A DNA stretch of 64,000 bases from Enterococcus gallinarum NBRC 100675 (GTDB lineage Bacteria > Bacillota > Bacilli > Lactobacillales > Enterococcaceae). Under the pieces are notes generated by a model that searched no databases, was not told the DNA's origin, and was given only the letters and a program-made list of their open reading frames with translations. This document shows, piece after piece, positions 62,652-64,000 of this stretch. Location of the stretch: the NCBI RefSeq assembly GCF_001544275.1, contig NZ_BCQE01000019.1, forward strand, positions 1 through 64,000, in the 5' to 3' direction. The position numbers were made by a program, and so were the translations under genes. How positions within the stretch are numbered: the first letter of the stretch is position 1; the number at the start of each line of letters is the position of its first letter.

Positions 62652-63056
62652 ATGAAAGCTGAATCAAGACTTTTTGAAACGGTTAAATCGGAGTTACTTC
62701 AGCGGTATCCGACAGGTTGGGGTGGTGTCGCCGGTGCCTATTTAGAGAATGATGAAATAATAATTGGCATCTCGCCAGACTTTCCTAATGCCGGTTCTAG
62801 TGTGTGTATGGAGCTAGGTTGTATGTTGGAAGCGGCTAAAATGAATGCACGAATCACCCATACCCTCTGTTTGGTTCGAGAGGACGAAAACGCACCCTTT
62901 AAAATTCTTTCTCCCTGCGGCATATGTCAAGAACGGCTTGCTCTTTGGGGTGGTGATGTGTTGTGTGCATTGACCACAAAAGATGTTGACAGGATTGAAT
63001 TTGCAAAGCTGAGCAGTTTACAGCCTCATCACTGGCTTAAAGCTTATCAAGAATAA
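62652..63056 (+). CDS. Cytidine deaminase-like protein
   Basis: 134 residues of the CDA fold. Zinc and catalytic residues: C-M-E in SSVCMELGCML and PCGICQERL. Length fits homotetrameric CDA or blasticidin-S deaminase relatives (N-terminal half unusual). AAAGGAG precedes the ATG. Substrate not certain. Confidence 0.8.
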   Translation: MKAESRLFETVKSELLQRYPTGWGGVAGAYLENDEIIIGISPDFPNAGSSVCMELGCMLEAAKMNARITHTLCLVREDENAPFKILSPCGICQERLALWGGDVLCALTTKDVDRIEFAKLSSLQPHHWLKAYQE

Positions 63057-63095
63057 TATAATTGAATTATGTCTACTAAGAATGGGGAGAAATAG

Positions 63096-63593
63096 ATGGA
63101 GAAAAACCAACTGGCTATCATCGAAACTGCCATCCAGTTACGCAAAGCTGGAAAGCTGCAAGATTCAAACGACCTATTGCTAAAAAGCTATCCAAGTAAT
63201 CCTGAGAATGCCTATCTAAATTATCAAATTGCTTGGAGCTTTGATGCCTTAGGGGAAGAGGCACAGGCGGTGCCTTATTACGAACGATCAATTGAATTAG
63301 GGCTGGCGGATCCAGATCTGGAAGAAGCCTATCTTGGTTTGGGTAGCACGTATCGTGCTTTAGGAAACTATCAAAAAGCGGAACAAGTCTTGCGTGAAGG
63401 TCAAGATAAATTTCCGACAAACAATGCGTTAAAAGTGTTTTATGCGATGGCTCTTTTTAATCTTCAACAATACAGCCAATCCAATCAAATTTTATTAGAA
63501 CTGCTAGCACAAACTTCATCGGATCAAAAAATCAACGATTATCACAAAGCGATTGCTTTTTATGCTGACAAAATGAATCAAACTTGGGAATAG
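63096..63593 (+). CDS. TPR-repeat protein
   Basis: 165 residues with about three to four tetratricopeptide repeats (NAYLNYQIAWSFDALGEEAQAVPYYERSI; EEAYLGLGSTYRALGNYQKAEQVL; FYAMALFNLQQYSQSNQIL). Cytoplasmic, probable protein-interaction scaffold. GGGGAG precedes the ATG. Confidence 0.85.
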   Translation: MEKNQLAIIETAIQLRKAGKLQDSNDLLLKSYPSNPENAYLNYQIAWSFDALGEEAQAVPYYERSIELGLADPDLEEAYLGLGSTYRALGNYQKAEQVLREGQDKFPTNNALKVFYAMALFNLQQYSQSNQILLELLAQTSSDQKINDYHKAIAFYADKMNQTWE

Positions 63594-63645
63594 AATTCCA
63601 TAGAAAAAGGACTAGCTGGCTTGCTAGTCCTTTTTCTATGGAATT
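63594..63645. terminator. Very strong terminator
   Basis: A perfect 23-bp stem (AATTCCATAGAAAAAGGACT... and complement) with a 6-base loop, directly after the TPR gene. Confidence 0.85.
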
Positions 63646-63771
63646 TATGGAACTAGTTGAATCAGAAATGATCTCACACAACTATTAGTCCTTATTGGTA
63701 AAGAGCCAGTCTTTCTAAGTGAGAATACCAAGTTTTTTAGCAAAAAGTCATTTGGTCTTGCGATAGTAATC

Positions 63772-63951
63772 TCACTTACTAGGAGTACCTTTATTTGTAG
63801 TTTTTTTGTTCTCTGAACCAACATGGTAAGCAACTGAAAAACCTATAAATAAGCTCACAGTTATCCACCATTTGAAAGGTCTATCGATTAGAATAGATAG
63901 TCCCAAATTCAAAAGCAATCCGGCTAAAAAAGATCCAAAATAATTTTTCAT
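63772..63951 (-). CDS. Small two-span membrane protein
   Basis: A 59-residue frame starting MKNYFGSFLAGLLLNLG with two hydrophobic segments (about 6-22 and 30-42) and a Lys/Thr-rich tail (ENKKTTNKGTPSK). TAGGTGA lies just before the ATG. No family recognised; plausible as a gene by ribosome binding site and composition. Confidence 0.55.
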   Translation of the reverse strand: MKNYFGSFLAGLLLNLGLSILIDRPFKWWITVSLFIGFSVAYHVGSENKKTTNKGTPSK

Positions 63952-64000
63952 GTCACCTACCTATTCTGATCTTAAATGATGATCGTTTAGTTGTAGCGCT

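Noticed and set aside
1-64000. CRISPR arrays, tRNA or rRNA genes, insertion sequences, prophage
   Set aside because: No regular repeats, cloverleaf genes, transposase or phage genes were recognised by reading the sequence.

Overview
The window looks like chromosomal DNA of a low-GC Gram-positive bacterium of the order Lactobacillales, most likely an Enterococcus or close relative. This is an inference from strong AGGAGG-type ribosome binding sites, LexA boxes of the CGAAC-N4-GTTYG type, a Mga-like regulator, a BceRSAB module, class Ib ribonucleotide reductase with NrdI, and the general look of the proteins. I saw no rRNA, tRNA, CRISPR array, insertion sequence or phage gene.

Layout. 1-5.6 kb: an AAA-ATPase/VWA chaperone-like protein, a single-module FtsX-like membrane protein and an ABC exporter pair. 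5.6-10.1 kb: an SOS-linked accessory segment with two promoters that each carry a LexA box. One drives a PD-(D/E)xK nuclease-like gene plus a Beta_protein/sce7725-like gene. The other drives a YolD-like gene and two small genes without the usual UmuC polymerase. Between them lies an AT-rich, gene-poor tract holding an isolated nrdH. 10.3-20 kb: rsgA with a possible SD-sequestering leader, an EndA-type nuclease, small regulators, an oxidoreductase, a HIT gene, a frameshifted HIT-like gene, an ECF-type sigma factor with a probable membrane anti-sigma partner, a lipoprotein and small membrane proteins. 20-24.6 kb: a complete BceRSAB-type peptide-sensing and detoxification module. 24.7-32 kb: an AI-2E family permease, an orphan DXS-like enzyme, and a three-gene unit made of an EgtUV/OpuC-like ABC importer and a flavin disulfide-reductase relative.

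33.3-43.8 kb is a flavin-centred block. A LysR regulator diverges from an FMN reductase-like protein, a three-domain flavoprotein (FMN_red, FMN_bind, FAD_binding_2) and an OFA-family transporter. Next to them are a cytoplasmic ApbE (flavin transferase) and the ribDEBAH operon under an FMN riboswitch. Together they could make FMN, attach it covalently, and reduce an imported unsaturated carboxylic acid with NAD(P)H. 44.1-52.2 kb is a malonate decarboxylase operon (mdcH-A-C-DE-G-x-B) with its LysR regulator. The beta and gamma subunits are fused, and an acyltransferase-3-like membrane protein without the usual catalytic histidine lies in the operon, where no recognisable malonate permease is present.

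52.3-57 kb holds small or unknown genes, including a pectate-lyase-like adhesin-domain protein diverging from a Mga-like regulator. 57.2-61.9 kb is an nrdI-nrdE-nrdF'-nrdF operon behind two NrdR boxes. It encodes two different beta subunits: one canonical, and one that has lost three metal ligands and the radical tyrosine but keeps the C-terminal docking tail. This is the strongest candidate for an undescribed system in the window: a bacterial counterpart of the yeast Rnr2/Rnr4 arrangement. The last 2 kb holds small genes (cytidine deaminase-like, TPR protein, small membrane proteins).
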